From the NCBI RefSeq assembly GCF_042139015.1, contig NZ_JBHIKY010000014.1, forward strand, positions 30,072-94,071: 64,000 bases of DNA, written 5' to 3'. This stretch comes from JBHIKY01 sp042139015 (lineage in GTDB: Bacteria; Bacillota; Bacilli; Bacillales; Marinococcaceae). A model generated the notes under the pieces. The model saw only the letters and a program-made list of their open reading frames with translations, did no database searches and was not told the origin of the DNA. Of this stretch, positions 25,959 to 34,578 are shown one piece after another; within the stretch, counting starts at the first letter, position 1; each line of letters starts with the position of its first letter. A program made the translations under genes and the position numbers.

Positions 25959-26720
25959 TTACGTCCGGTCGCTGCCGAAGAAATTTTTGAACGATTGAAG
26001 TGCAGTGTCGCGGTTTAATGCGGCAATGGAAGTTGTCAAAGGAATTCCTTTTGGACATGACTGCACGCAGTTCTGAGAGTTACCACAGTTCGCAAGTCCT
26101 CCATCTCCCATTAACGCCTCAAGACGTTCTGATTTGTTCATTTCACCTGTCGGGTGGGCGTTAAAGAGCCGCACCTGGGAAAGTGCTGCAGGTCCAATGA
26201 ACTCAGAATTGTCATTCACGTTCGGACATGCCTCCAGGCACACACCGCAGGTCATGCATTTTGACAGCTCGTAGGCCCACTGCCGTTTGTTTTCAGCCAT
26301 TCTCGGACCAGGACCAAGATCATACGTCCCGTCAATCGGAATCCATGCTTTGACCCGCTTCAGAGAATCAAACATTCTGCTGCGGTCCACCATCAGGTCC
26401 CGGATCACCGGAAAGGTTTTCATCGGTTCAAGCCGGATCGGCTGCTCGAGTTGATCCACAAGCGCAGTACAGGATTGACGGGGCTTACCGTTAATGATCA
26501 TCGAACATGCACCGCATACTTCCTCCAGACAGTTCATATCCCAGATAACGGGGGACGTCGGGTTGCCGTTTGCATCGACAGGGTTTCGACGGACTTCCAT
26601 TAGAGCAGAGATGACGTTCATATTCGGACGGTGCTCTAATTCAAATTCCTGGGTATAGGAATCCTCATCCGGTCCTTCCTGGCGAGTAATTATAAAACGT
26701 ACTTTTTTTGCTTCACTCAT
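25959..26720 (-). CDS. sdhB: Succinate dehydrogenase iron-sulfur subunit
   Basis: Electron-transfer subunit of respiratory complex II. The N-terminal ferredoxin domain has [2Fe-2S] cysteines in CLEEVCGACS and QSC. The C-terminal domain has CMTCGVCLEACP for [4Fe-4S] and CGNSQNCVQSCPKG for [3Fe-4S]. 253 aa. ATG overlaps the sdhA stop as TAATG. Confidence 0.97.
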   Translation of the reverse strand: MSEAKKVRFIITRQEGPDEDSYTQEFELEHRPNMNVISALMEVRRNPVDANGNPTSPVIWDMNCLEEVCGACSMIINGKPRQSCTALVDQLEQPIRLEPMKTFPVIRDLMVDRSRMFDSLKRVKAWIPIDGTYDLGPGPRMAENKRQWAYELSKCMTCGVCLEACPNVNDNSEFIGPAALSQVRLFNAHPTGEMNKSERLEALMGDGGLANCGNSQNCVQSCPKGIPLTTSIAALNRDTALQSFKNFFGSDRT

Positions 26721-28498
26721 TAATTACCAGCTCCTTGTTTATTGCCTGCCTTTTTCTTCGAATAGTCACGCTTACGAGGTTTAATCAAGGAAACATCTAC
26801 ATCTTCGAATTCAAAATCAGGACCATTTTTAGCCGGGTTGTATTTTGCCTTCGTCGTCTTCAGGAATTCTTCGTCATTCCGTTCAGGAAATTCCGGCTTG
26901 AAATGAGCTCCGCGGCTTTCATTACGGTTATAGGCACCAAGGGTCATCACCCGTGCGAGATTCAGCATGCCTCCGAGCTGACGAGTAAAGGAAGCAGCCT
27001 GGTTGCTCCATTTTGCCGTATCGTTAATATTCACGTTTTCCAGACGCTCGCTCAATTCCTGAATCTTTTCATCGGTCTGGAGAAGCTTCTCATTTTCACG
27101 AACAACCGTAACGTTCGCAGTCATCCACTCCCCAAGCTCTTTATGAAGGACATAGGCGTTTTCACTGCCATCTTTATTCATAATTCCATCGAACTTTTCC
27201 TGTTCCTTCTTTTGCTGGGCATCGAAAACAGATGAGGAGAGATCCTCCGATGATTTTTCGAGGCCGTTTAAATATTCTACTGCTTTTGGACCTGCAACCA
27301 TTCCGCCGTAAATCGCAGATACGAGCGAATTGGCACCAAGACGGTTTGCTCCGTGCTGGGAATAATCACATTCGCCTGCGGCAAACAAACCTGGAATATT
27401 GGTCATTTGATCATAGTCGATCCACATGCCGCCCATCGAATAATGTACAGCAGGGAATATCTTCATTGGTACTTTACGAGGGTCATCTCCCATAAACTTC
27501 TCGTAAATCTCCATGATGCCACCAAGCTTGATGTCAAGCTCCTTTGGATCCTTATGGGAAAGATCAAGGTAAACCATGTTTTCACCATTGACGCCGAGTT
27601 TCTGATTCACGCAGACGTCGAATATTTCACGTGTTGCGATATCACGCGGCACAAGGTTACCATACGCCGGATATTTCTCTTCGAGGAAGTACCATGGCTT
27701 TCCGTCCTTATACGTCCAAACTCGTCCGCCTTCACCACGTGCTGATTCACTCATAAGACGAAGCTTGTCATCACCGGGAATTGCTGTCGGATGAATCTGA
27801 ATAAATTCACCGTTGGCATAGTATACTCCCTGTTCGTATAAAGAGGCTGCCGCATAGCCTGTATTAATCACCGAGTTGGTGGATTTTCCAAAAATAATGC
27901 CAGGACCGCCAGTGGCCATAATGACTGCATCACCACGGAACGTTTCAATTTCCATCGAGCGGAGGTTCTGTACACTTACGCCGCGGCAGACCTGATCTTC
28001 ATCTAAAACAGCGGAAAGAAATTCCCAGCCCTCATATTTATTGACCAGTCCGGCTACCTCATAGCGGCGGACCTGTTCATCAAGTGCGTAAAGAAGCTGC
28101 TGGCCGGTTGTTGCACCGGCAAAAGCTGTACGGTGGTGCTGAGTTCCTCCAAAGCGGCGGAAATCGAGGAGACCTTCCGGCGTCCGGTTAAACATAACGC
28201 CCATTCGGTCCATCAGATGAATAATTCCAGGGGCCGCTTCACACATTGCTTTTACTGGAGGCTGGTTTGCGAGAAAGTCGCCGCCATAAACAGAGTCATC
28301 AAAGTGCTCCCAGGGAGAATCTCCTTCCCCTTTCGTATTCAGCGCTCCATTAATACCGCCCTGAGCACAGACAGAGTGAGAACGTTTCACCGGTACGAGC
28401 GAAAACAAATCTACCTGAACGCCTGCTTCAGCTGCTTTTATTGTCGCCATCAGTCCTGCGAGGCCGCCGCCGACTACGATAACTTTACCATTGCTCAT
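26720..28498 (-). CDS. sdhA: Succinate dehydrogenase flavoprotein subunit
   Basis: Oxidises succinate to fumarate with covalently bound FAD. FAD motif VVGGGLAGLMA at the N-terminus and flavinylation His in RSHSVCAQGGING. Active-site region HPTAIPGDDKL and the arginine-rich GANRLGANSLVS. The start ATG 28496-28498 has AAGGAG upstream; an in-frame GTG further up sits inside that ribosome binding site. 592 aa. Confidence 0.97.
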   Translation of the reverse strand: MSNGKVIVVGGGLAGLMATIKAAEAGVQVDLFSLVPVKRSHSVCAQGGINGALNTKGEGDSPWEHFDDSVYGGDFLANQPPVKAMCEAAPGIIHLMDRMGVMFNRTPEGLLDFRRFGGTQHHRTAFAGATTGQQLLYALDEQVRRYEVAGLVNKYEGWEFLSAVLDEDQVCRGVSVQNLRSMEIETFRGDAVIMATGGPGIIFGKSTNSVINTGYAAASLYEQGVYYANGEFIQIHPTAIPGDDKLRLMSESARGEGGRVWTYKDGKPWYFLEEKYPAYGNLVPRDIATREIFDVCVNQKLGVNGENMVYLDLSHKDPKELDIKLGGIMEIYEKFMGDDPRKVPMKIFPAVHYSMGGMWIDYDQMTNIPGLFAAGECDYSQHGANRLGANSLVSAIYGGMVAGPKAVEYLNGLEKSSEDLSSSVFDAQQKKEQEKFDGIMNKDGSENAYVLHKELGEWMTANVTVVRENEKLLQTDEKIQELSERLENVNINDTAKWSNQAASFTRQLGGMLNLARVMTLGAYNRNESRGAHFKPEFPERNDEEFLKTTKAKYNPAKNGPDFEFEDVDVSLIKPRKRDYSKKKAGNKQGAGN

Positions 28499-28513
28499 AA
28501 AAAGACCCACTCC

Positions 28514-29143
28514 TTACATATTCGCTAAGCTTGGGTCGATGAAAGCGAAGATTGCTCTCATGCCCATAAAGGACAGAACGAGAAAAATGCCGACTGTCGC
28601 ATACGTTGCAAGCTGCTGTGAACGAGGGCTCACAGTAATTCCCCAGGAAACGAGAAATGACCAGAGTCCATTAGAAAAATGAAATGTCGCAGACAGGACA
28701 CCGACAATATAGAAGACAAGCATAAAATTACTGCTTAAAATATCTGCCATCATGTCATAGTTGACATCTGCGCCAAAGGAAGCTTGAATTCTTGTCTGCC
28801 ATACGTGCCACGAAATGAATACAAGCAGGATCACTCCGGTAATACGCTGGGCCAGAAACATCCAGTTCCTGAAATAGCCATAGCGCTTTGTATTACTTTT
28901 TCCTTGAAACGCTATGTAAAGTCCATAAATTGCGTGGAACAGCAGAGGAAGAAATATAATAAAAATTTCCAATGCATAGCGCAGCGGCAAGCTTTCCATA
29001 AAATGAGCCGCAGCGTTAAATGATTCTGCTCCACGAGTTGCGAAATGATTGACCGTCAGATGCTGGATAAGAAAAATTCCGACCGGTATAACACCGAGCA
29101 GGGAATGCAGTCTGCGGTTAAAAAATTCACGATTTTCAGCCAT
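28514..29143 (-). CDS. sdhC: Succinate dehydrogenase cytochrome b558 subunit
   Basis: Membrane anchor that binds two haems b and reduces menaquinone. 209 aa with five predicted helices: about 12-30, 55-80, 95-115, 140-160 and 180-200. Candidate haem ligand histidines are in LIQHLTVNH, LFHAIYG, SWHVWQ and TFHFSNG. First gene of sdhCAB. Confidence 0.95.
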   Translation of the reverse strand: MAENREFFNRRLHSLLGVIPVGIFLIQHLTVNHFATRGAESFNAAAHFMESLPLRYALEIFIIFLPLLFHAIYGLYIAFQGKSNTKRYGYFRNWMFLAQRITGVILLVFISWHVWQTRIQASFGADVNYDMMADILSSNFMLVFYIVGVLSATFHFSNGLWSFLVSWGITVSPRSQQLATYATVGIFLVLSFMGMRAIFAFIDPSLANM

Positions 29144-29187
29144 GCCAATGTCCCCCCAAAATAATTTTGCCTGAACGATAGGTGATT

Positions 29188-29438
29188 ATGATTATTAAAT
29201 TATATAATTGTGCGGATGAAACAACCTCCCTGGCCCCTATTCGGAAAACGGGTGCTCCACATAATTAAAACAGTCACTTCAAGCTGTAAAGCCGCTGTGT
29301 GCGGCCTGCTGACAGGACTGTTCATTATTCACCTATGTATGGGTAGTTGAGAGCATCGGGGGAAAGCGAAAAAGACTAATTAGTCTGAATAGTCTACAAT
29401 TCTGCTCTGTTCCCCTCATTTCCGACAAATTTATTGTA
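29188..29438 (-). promoter_or_regulatory. Long structured leader of sdhCAB
   Basis: The sigma A promoter at 29433-29461 would start transcription near 29426, giving a leader of about 280 nt. On the RNA strand it holds AGACT-AATT-AGTCT followed by TTTTT (29373-29386, palindrome) and a nested hairpin: outer arms AACAGTC/GACTGTT (29316-29322 with 29269-29275), inner GCCGC/GCGGC. A second perfect TATAAT near 29190 could be a closer promoter. The length and folding suggest post-transcriptional control, but no known riboswitch class is recognised. Confidence 0.5.
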
Positions 29439-29461
29439 CTCCCACTTTAAGAGCCAGTCAA
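29433..29461 (-). promoter_or_regulatory. Sigma A promoter upstream of sdhCAB
   Basis: Minus strand TTGACT (29456-29461), 17-nt spacer, TACAAT (29433-29438). Confidence 0.65.
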
Positions 29462-29546
29462 GAAATCGGTGTATCCGTTTACTTGACTTCTTTCCCGTGC
29501 CAGGCCTGTATTTGTATGAAAAAAAGGCCCTGCAAAAAATAATCCA

Positions 29547-30899
29547 TCATCCTATAATCATGCGTTCTGTCGGATATTTATAATAGGATTGTGTTTCCTT
29601 GCGTTTTACGGAAAATAAAAACACTAAGATTCCAACGCGGCCGATAAACATCATCAGCATCAGAAGAATTTGGCTTCCACTCGTCAAATCAGGAGTCACT
29701 CCGGTTGACAGGCCGCACGTACCAAATGCAGAGCTTGCTTCAAAAATTATATCAACTAATGCAATATTATTATTACCCTGCTCAAAAGCACTGATTAATA
29801 TAATTGAAGTAAAAAGACCCGCAAGAAAAAACGAAATGACAATAAATGCTTTTTGTTTATCTTCCGGATGAAGCTCTCTGCCGAACACCTTTACGTCACT
29901 TTTCCCGAGTGCAAAGCTTCGAATTGTCAGAAACATGACAGCCAGAGTAGTCGTCCGAATACCGCCTCCCACACTCGATGGACTTGCGCCAATTATCATC
30001 AGCATCGACATGAACAGCAATGTCGGCAGTGTAAACTCGGAGACATCCATCGTCGATAATCCACCGCTTCGTGCTGTCGCAGAATTAAAAACTGAATAGA
30101 AAAACTGCTGATGCCAGGCCATACCATCATAATAAGAATTTCCTTCAAGAACCCAGATCCCTGCAACTCCGGCAAGAAAAACAAGAAAGTAGGTTGTTAC
30201 AGTAACCTTTGTGAAAAGGCTGAAGGTAAAGCCTCTATGCTTGCCCAAAAAGTACTCTCTCAGTTCAATCAGCACTGGAAATCCAATCGCTCCGGCAAAT
30301 ATAAGCAGAATAACGATGAACTGCACATAGTAATCGTTGGCGAATGGAATCAAGGACTGACCGGTGACATCAAAACCAGAGTTTGTAAAAGCGCTCAGCG
30401 CAGCAAACGCCCCTTGATAATAAGCCTGCCCTGCCGTTTCAAAGTACTGTAAAAAATATGTACCGAGAATCAGCGCCCCAACGAGCTCAATTCCGAGCGC
30501 AAGCAGTAATATACCCCGCAGCAGCCGGACCATACCTGAGAACTGATACTGATTCTGGTCCACCATTATAACCAGACGCTGCGACAGATTTATTTTTCTC
30601 CCGAGAAGCATCCATACAAACGTCCCGAGAGACATGATGCCAATACCGCCGATCTGCATGGCGAGTGCAAGAAAAAAGACCCCGGTGTAGCTGAGTGACT
30701 CAGATACATTGATCATTGTCAGTCCCGTCACACTCACTGCTGAAACGGAGGTAAATAATGCTTCCAGATAGCTCAGATTCGTACCCGGCTGCTGAGAAAC
30801 TGGGAGCCAGAGCAGAAAGCTGAATAAAAACATGGAAAAAATATATGAAGAAATGATCATCCTAAAAGGAGTCATAAATTGCTCTAACCCTTTTTTCAT
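29547..30899 (-). CDS. ktrD: Potassium uptake channel subunit, KtrD/TrkH family
   Basis: Integral membrane K+ (Na+-coupled) translocator with four pore-loop repeats. The selectivity-filter glycines are in SVTGLT, FTNSGFD, ATARSGGL and FGTCGLS. The C-terminus YPTERMIIG and the GASPSSVGGGIRTTT gate loop resemble B. subtilis KtrD more than KtrB. The start ATG 30897-30899 has GCGGAGGT upstream; 450 aa. No KtrA/KtrC RCK subunit gene is next to it, so the partner must be elsewhere. In B. subtilis ktrD is not in this neighbourhood. Confidence 0.88.
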   Translation of the reverse strand: MKKGLEQFMTPFRMIISSYIFSMFLFSFLLWLPVSQQPGTNLSYLEALFTSVSAVSVTGLTMINVSESLSYTGVFFLALAMQIGGIGIMSLGTFVWMLLGRKINLSQRLVIMVDQNQYQFSGMVRLLRGILLLALGIELVGALILGTYFLQYFETAGQAYYQGAFAALSAFTNSGFDVTGQSLIPFANDYYVQFIVILLIFAGAIGFPVLIELREYFLGKHRGFTFSLFTKVTVTTYFLVFLAGVAGIWVLEGNSYYDGMAWHQQFFYSVFNSATARSGGLSTMDVSEFTLPTLLFMSMLMIIGASPSSVGGGIRTTTLAVMFLTIRSFALGKSDVKVFGRELHPEDKQKAFIVISFFLAGLFTSIILISAFEQGNNNIALVDIIFEASSAFGTCGLSTGVTPDLTSGSQILLMLMMFIGRVGILVFLFSVKRKETQSYYKYPTERMIIG

Positions 30900-31013
30900 C
30901 TTGTATACCTCCGCAAAGAATTCGGGCTTTAGTATATCATTTATAAAATACATGCGCTATAGAGATTCTCAGTTTTAGCAGGTATAATGTGTGGTGGAGA
31001 AGGTGGGGATATT

Positions 31014-31400
31014 GTGGAACAAACAGAGAGACTGTATACAGATTTTGGCTATGAAATATTGCGGGGAACGCTTCTTCCTGAATTGCTGGGAAATGAGGAA
31101 GCGGATATTCTTTATTGGGGAGGAAAAGTAATTGCCAGAAAGTACCCGCTGGAAACAGTCGAGGACATTCAAGATTTTTTCCATAAAGCCGGATGGGGCG
31201 AACTGACGATCCTGAAAAGAAAAAAAAGAGAAATGGCATTCGAATTAGATCATCCAGCCTCTGGTGAAAAATCGTTTAATTTTCAGCTCGAAGCCGGCTT
31301 TCTGGCACAACAGCTGGAGATTCAAACAGGCAAATTTACAGAAACCTTTATCATTCCAAAGAAATCACAATTAACCTTTCAAGTTCATTGGGACAAATAA
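31014..31400 (+). CDS. yslB: YslB-family protein (DUF2507)
   Basis: 128-aa soluble protein of the DUF2507 family; function unknown. Typical segments are RGTLLPELLG, ADILYWGGKVIARKYP and AGWGELTILKRKK. I start it at GTG 31014, because GGTGGGG lies just upstream and a TATAAT at 30983-30988 overlaps the ATG of the longer reading. Sits where B. subtilis yslB sits, next to uvrC; lysC, usually in between, is missing. Confidence 0.82.
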   Translation: MEQTERLYTDFGYEILRGTLLPELLGNEEADILYWGGKVIARKYPLETVEDIQDFFHKAGWGELTILKRKKREMAFELDHPASGEKSFNFQLEAGFLAQQLEIQTGKFTETFIIPKKSQLTFQVHWDK

Positions 31401-31402
31401 TC

Positions 31403-31436
31403 AGCCCTGTTCAAATGGGAAGCAGGCTATTTTTTA
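31403..31436 (+). terminator. Terminator after yslB
   Basis: AGCC(C)TG pairs with CAGGCT (31423-31428), one bulge, followed by ATTTTTT on the plus strand. uvrC ends toward it from the other side. Confidence 0.7.
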
Positions 31437-31516
31437 GAACTGCCTAAACAGGGAAGTGCTGAATTCTGCGTTTAAAAAAGCGCAGGTCCCCTTTCCGAAA
31501 AACTCGGACAGGAAAC

Positions 31517-33301
31517 TTACGCTCGATCCTGATCATGCAGGCGGTTCATTAATTCCTGCGAAATGCGGTCGGGAATGGCCACTTTTCGAAAATCATCGAG
31601 AGTGGCTTCTTTCATTTTCTTCATCGAGCCAAAGTGCTTTAACAGTTGGCGCTTCCGCTTTTCGCCAATCCCTGGTATATCATCGAGTATAGAAGTGAAC
31701 ATGCTTTTTCCACGGATTTGTCGATGAAAGGTAATCGCGAACCGGTGCACTTCATCCTGGATTCTCTGCAGCAGATAAAACTCATGGCTGTTCCGCTGCA
31801 GCGGCACGATCGCGGGAGGCTCTCCAATGATCAGCTCCGACGTTTTATGCTTTTCATCCTTTGCCATTCCGGCTACCGGAATCGTGAGCCCCAGCTCATC
31901 TTCCAGTACGCTTTTTGCTGCACTCAGCTGCCCCTTGCCTCCGTCGATTAAAATAAGGTCCGGAAACGCAGCTTCTTCTTTTAACAGCCGAAAATAGCGG
32001 CGGCGTACCACTTCTTTCATGGAGGCATAATCATCCGGTCCCTCGACACTGCGCACTTTATACTTACGGTAATCTTTTTTATGAGGCTTGCCGTCCAAAA
32101 ATGTTACCATAGCGGCGACAGGATCGGTCCCCTGAATATTAGAGTTATCAAACGCCTCAATTCGGTACGGAGTATCAATACCGAGAGCTTCTCCGAGCTG
32201 TTCCACTGCTTTGGTTGTCCTCTCTTCATCTCTTTCAATGAGGGCAAACCTTTCCCGCAGAGCCTGTTCGGCATTTTTTTCAGCCAGCGCTAATAGTTCT
32301 CTTTTTTTGCCGCGCTTTGGCTGCACAACTTTTACCTCCAGCAGCTGTTCGGCGAGCTCCGAATCAATGGCTGCCGAAATCACAACCTCCTTCGGCTTTA
32401 TGTGTTCTTCTTTCAAATAAAACTGGCCAAGATACGTAAAAAAATCGTCTTCCGGCTCTTGATAAAACGGAAATACCGACACATCCCGTTCAATCAGTTT
32501 TCCCTGCCGAACAAAAAAGACCTGCACGCACATCCAGCCTTTATCATATGAAAAGCCAAACACATCCCGGCTCACCTGATCATTTATCGTCATTTTTTGT
32601 TTTTCCATCACTGCATCAATATGATGCATTTGATCGCGCATTTCCTTTGCACGTTCAAAGTTCAGTTCCTCTGCGGCATGCTCCATTTTTACCTGCAGCT
32701 CTTTTTTCACTTCCTGATGTCCGTTATTCAAAAATTTTGCTATCCGCTGGACAAGGTCACGGTTGGTGTCTTCGCTGACTTCAAATTCACACGGGGCAAG
32801 ACATTGGCCGATGTGATAATAAAGGCATACCCGGTCCGGCAGGGTTCGGCATTTCCGCAATGGATACAAACGATCAAGCAGCTTTTTTGTTTCATTGGCA
32901 GCACCGGCATTCGGATAGGGACCAAAATATTTGCCGCCGTCTTTTTTCACCTTGCGGGTCGTAATCAATCGGGGGTGCTCCTCATTTGTTATTTTTAAAT
33001 ACGGGTAGGATTTATCATCTTTTAGCAGCACATTGTACTTCGGTTCATATTTTTTAATCAAATTCATTTCTAATATAAGAGCTTCAAGATTTGAAGACGT
33101 GATAATGTATTCAAAATCACGGATTTCCATTACCAGCCGCTGCGTTTTTCCGTCATGAGATCCACGGAAATAAGAACGGACTCTATTCTTCAGCACCTTG
33201 GCTTTTCCGACGTAGATGACGGTCCCATGCTTGTTTTTCATTAAATAACAGCCTGGCTGGCCCGGAAGAACCGCCAGCTTTTCTTGAATGGAGTTTGTCA
33301 C
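31517..33301 (-). CDS. uvrC: Excinuclease ABC subunit C
   Basis: Makes both incisions in nucleotide excision repair. N-terminal GIY-YIG nuclease (GCYLMKNKHGTVIYVGKAKV), UVR domain around 200-235 that binds UvrB, RNase H-like endonuclease (about 370-530, with ECFDNSN-like EAFDNSNIQG) and a C-terminal helix-hairpin-helix (DDIPGIGEKRKRQLLKHFG). 594 aa. Start is GTG 33299-33301 with GGGAGGG upstream. Confidence 0.96.
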   Translation of the reverse strand: MTNSIQEKLAVLPGQPGCYLMKNKHGTVIYVGKAKVLKNRVRSYFRGSHDGKTQRLVMEIRDFEYIITSSNLEALILEMNLIKKYEPKYNVLLKDDKSYPYLKITNEEHPRLITTRKVKKDGGKYFGPYPNAGAANETKKLLDRLYPLRKCRTLPDRVCLYYHIGQCLAPCEFEVSEDTNRDLVQRIAKFLNNGHQEVKKELQVKMEHAAEELNFERAKEMRDQMHHIDAVMEKQKMTINDQVSRDVFGFSYDKGWMCVQVFFVRQGKLIERDVSVFPFYQEPEDDFFTYLGQFYLKEEHIKPKEVVISAAIDSELAEQLLEVKVVQPKRGKKRELLALAEKNAEQALRERFALIERDEERTTKAVEQLGEALGIDTPYRIEAFDNSNIQGTDPVAAMVTFLDGKPHKKDYRKYKVRSVEGPDDYASMKEVVRRRYFRLLKEEAAFPDLILIDGGKGQLSAAKSVLEDELGLTIPVAGMAKDEKHKTSELIIGEPPAIVPLQRNSHEFYLLQRIQDEVHRFAITFHRQIRGKSMFTSILDDIPGIGEKRKRQLLKHFGSMKKMKEATLDDFRKVAIPDRISQELMNRLHDQDRA

Positions 33302-33320
33302 CGGCTCTCCCTCCCTTCGA

Positions 33321-33692
33321 TTATTGTTCTATCTCTTTATCTTCCTCGAGCCATTTCTTTAAAAGCTCGGCATGGTTCCAGCGTTTTTCTTTTGCTGCGA
33401 ACACCAGCGTGATCGTTTCTGTTCTTGCCTGCTTTTTCATCTTATTATATATGGAAATCGCTTCCTTATCAGCAATTATTTCAGATTTGTACCTTGAAGC
33501 AAAGACCGGATATTTCTCTTTCTCATGAGCGAACCATTGCCGCAGTTCCTTTGAAGGTGCTATCTCTTTCACCCAATCATCAAGCGCTGCCTTTTCTTTG
33601 GAGATGCCGCGCGGCCAGACCCGGTCCACTAAGAAACGAAATCCGTCATTGTGTGCCGGTTTTTCATAAATTCTTTTTGTTTGAATTGGCAT
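33321..33692 (-). CDS. DUF488 family protein (YeaO-like)
   Basis: 123-aa member of DUF488. Signature FLVDRVWPRGISKEKAALDDWVKEIAPS and HEKEKYPVFASRY. Function unknown. It is 20 nt upstream of uvrC on the same strand, so may be in one transcript; this gene is not at this place in B. subtilis. ATG start with GGAGG upstream. Confidence 0.85.
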   Translation of the reverse strand: MPIQTKRIYEKPAHNDGFRFLVDRVWPRGISKEKAALDDWVKEIAPSKELRQWFAHEKEKYPVFASRYKSEIIADKEAISIYNKMKKQARTETITLVFAAKEKRWNHAELLKKWLEEDKEIEQ

Positions 33693-33715
33693 AACAACCT
33701 CCGTATATTACAGAA

Positions 33716-33743
33716 AAAACTGCTGATCGCAATCAGCAGTTTT
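33716..33743 (-). terminator. Terminator after trxA
   Basis: Perfect 12-bp stem AAAACTGCTGAT (33716-33727) with ATCAGCAGTTTT (33732-33743), 4-nt loop. T-rich on the minus strand. Confidence 0.92.
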
Positions 33744-33749
33744 CCCGTT

Positions 33750-34064
33750 TTAAAGGTGCTTATTCAACAATTCTACGAGCTGTTCCTTTGGCTGAAAGCC
33801 TACAACCTGCTCGACTACCTCGCCGTCCTTGAAAACGAGCAGTGTCGGTATGCTCATCACACCGTACTTACCTGCTGTTTCCTGGTTTTCATCTACATCA
33901 AGTTTCGCGATTTTAATTTGTTCGCCCATTTCAGAATCAATTTCTTCCAATACGGGAGCGATCATTTTACAAGGTCCGCACCATGGTGCCCAAAAGTCAG
34001 CAAGTACAACACCTGCAGAAGTTTCATTTGAGAAATTTTGGTCGGATACATTTACAATTGCCAT
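33750..34064 (-). CDS. trxA: Thioredoxin
   Basis: 104-aa cytoplasmic disulfide reductase with active site WCGPC (residues 28-32), the buried Asp in VVLADFWAPW and cis-Pro in MSIPTLLVF. Monocistronic with its own terminator and an extended -10 TATAAT (34109-34114) upstream. Confidence 0.97.
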   Translation of the reverse strand: MAIVNVSDQNFSNETSAGVVLADFWAPWCGPCKMIAPVLEEIDSEMGEQIKIAKLDVDENQETAGKYGVMSIPTLLVFKDGEVVEQVVGFQPKEQLVELLNKHL

Positions 34065-34185
34065 TGTTTATTGTCCTCCTTTATAGTAGCTTGCGCTATC
34101 CAACTGCTATTATAGCATTAAGGTTACAATCGTTGCTAACGAACTGCTCTAGCTATTATTACCCTATGCAGAAAGCAAAAAAACG

Positions 34186-34420
34186 TTGGATAATGTTTAT
34201 TCTGGAATCTTACATGATATACGGGACGACCTGCAACAAAATGAGCTCGGAGGCAGAATTTATGAGCTTATAGACTTTTCCTTCGTTTAGGACGAACGGA
34301 AGAAAAAATACTGTCATGACAATGGACGGAACGCTGTTCACCCCATCCGTATGTTCAAATACCTTCTCCTTAAAACCATCTATACGTTGTCTGACGTAAC
34401 TCTCGTGGAACGAACACAGG
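34186..34420 (+). pseudogene. IS1182-like transposase, N-terminal remnant
   Basis: One plus frame reads continuously with a single TAG at 34288-34290. Before the stop: GRIYELIDFSFV. After it: KKKYCHDNGRNAVHPIRMF and KYLLLKTIYTLSDVTLVER. This matches the pattern of the DUF772 N-terminal domain of IS1182/IS5-type transposases (LI-DFSF, D-GR--IDP--M-K-L-L). The fragment stops at a dispersed repeat (34421-34445). The catalytic part is missing, so it is a dead remnant. Confidence 0.65.
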
Positions 34421-34481
34421 TCCCACGGAAAGCGTCCGCCTGCAGGGATGAAATCAACAAAATCTTACTTTCTTATATTTT

Positions 34482-34531
34482 AAAAAAAGCTAAGGCTTTC
34501 GCCATTTGAATCTGGCGGATTTGCCTTAGCT
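34482..34531 (-). terminator. Terminator after etfA
   Basis: Nine-base-pair outer stem AGCTAAGGC (34488-34496) with GCCTTAGCT (34523-34531) and an inner CGCCA/TGGCG stem. Seven T follow on the minus strand. Confidence 0.93.
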
Positions 34532-34578
34532 TATCTATTAATAGGTTTGTTCTGTCTATTTCGAGCAGCGATTTTAAG

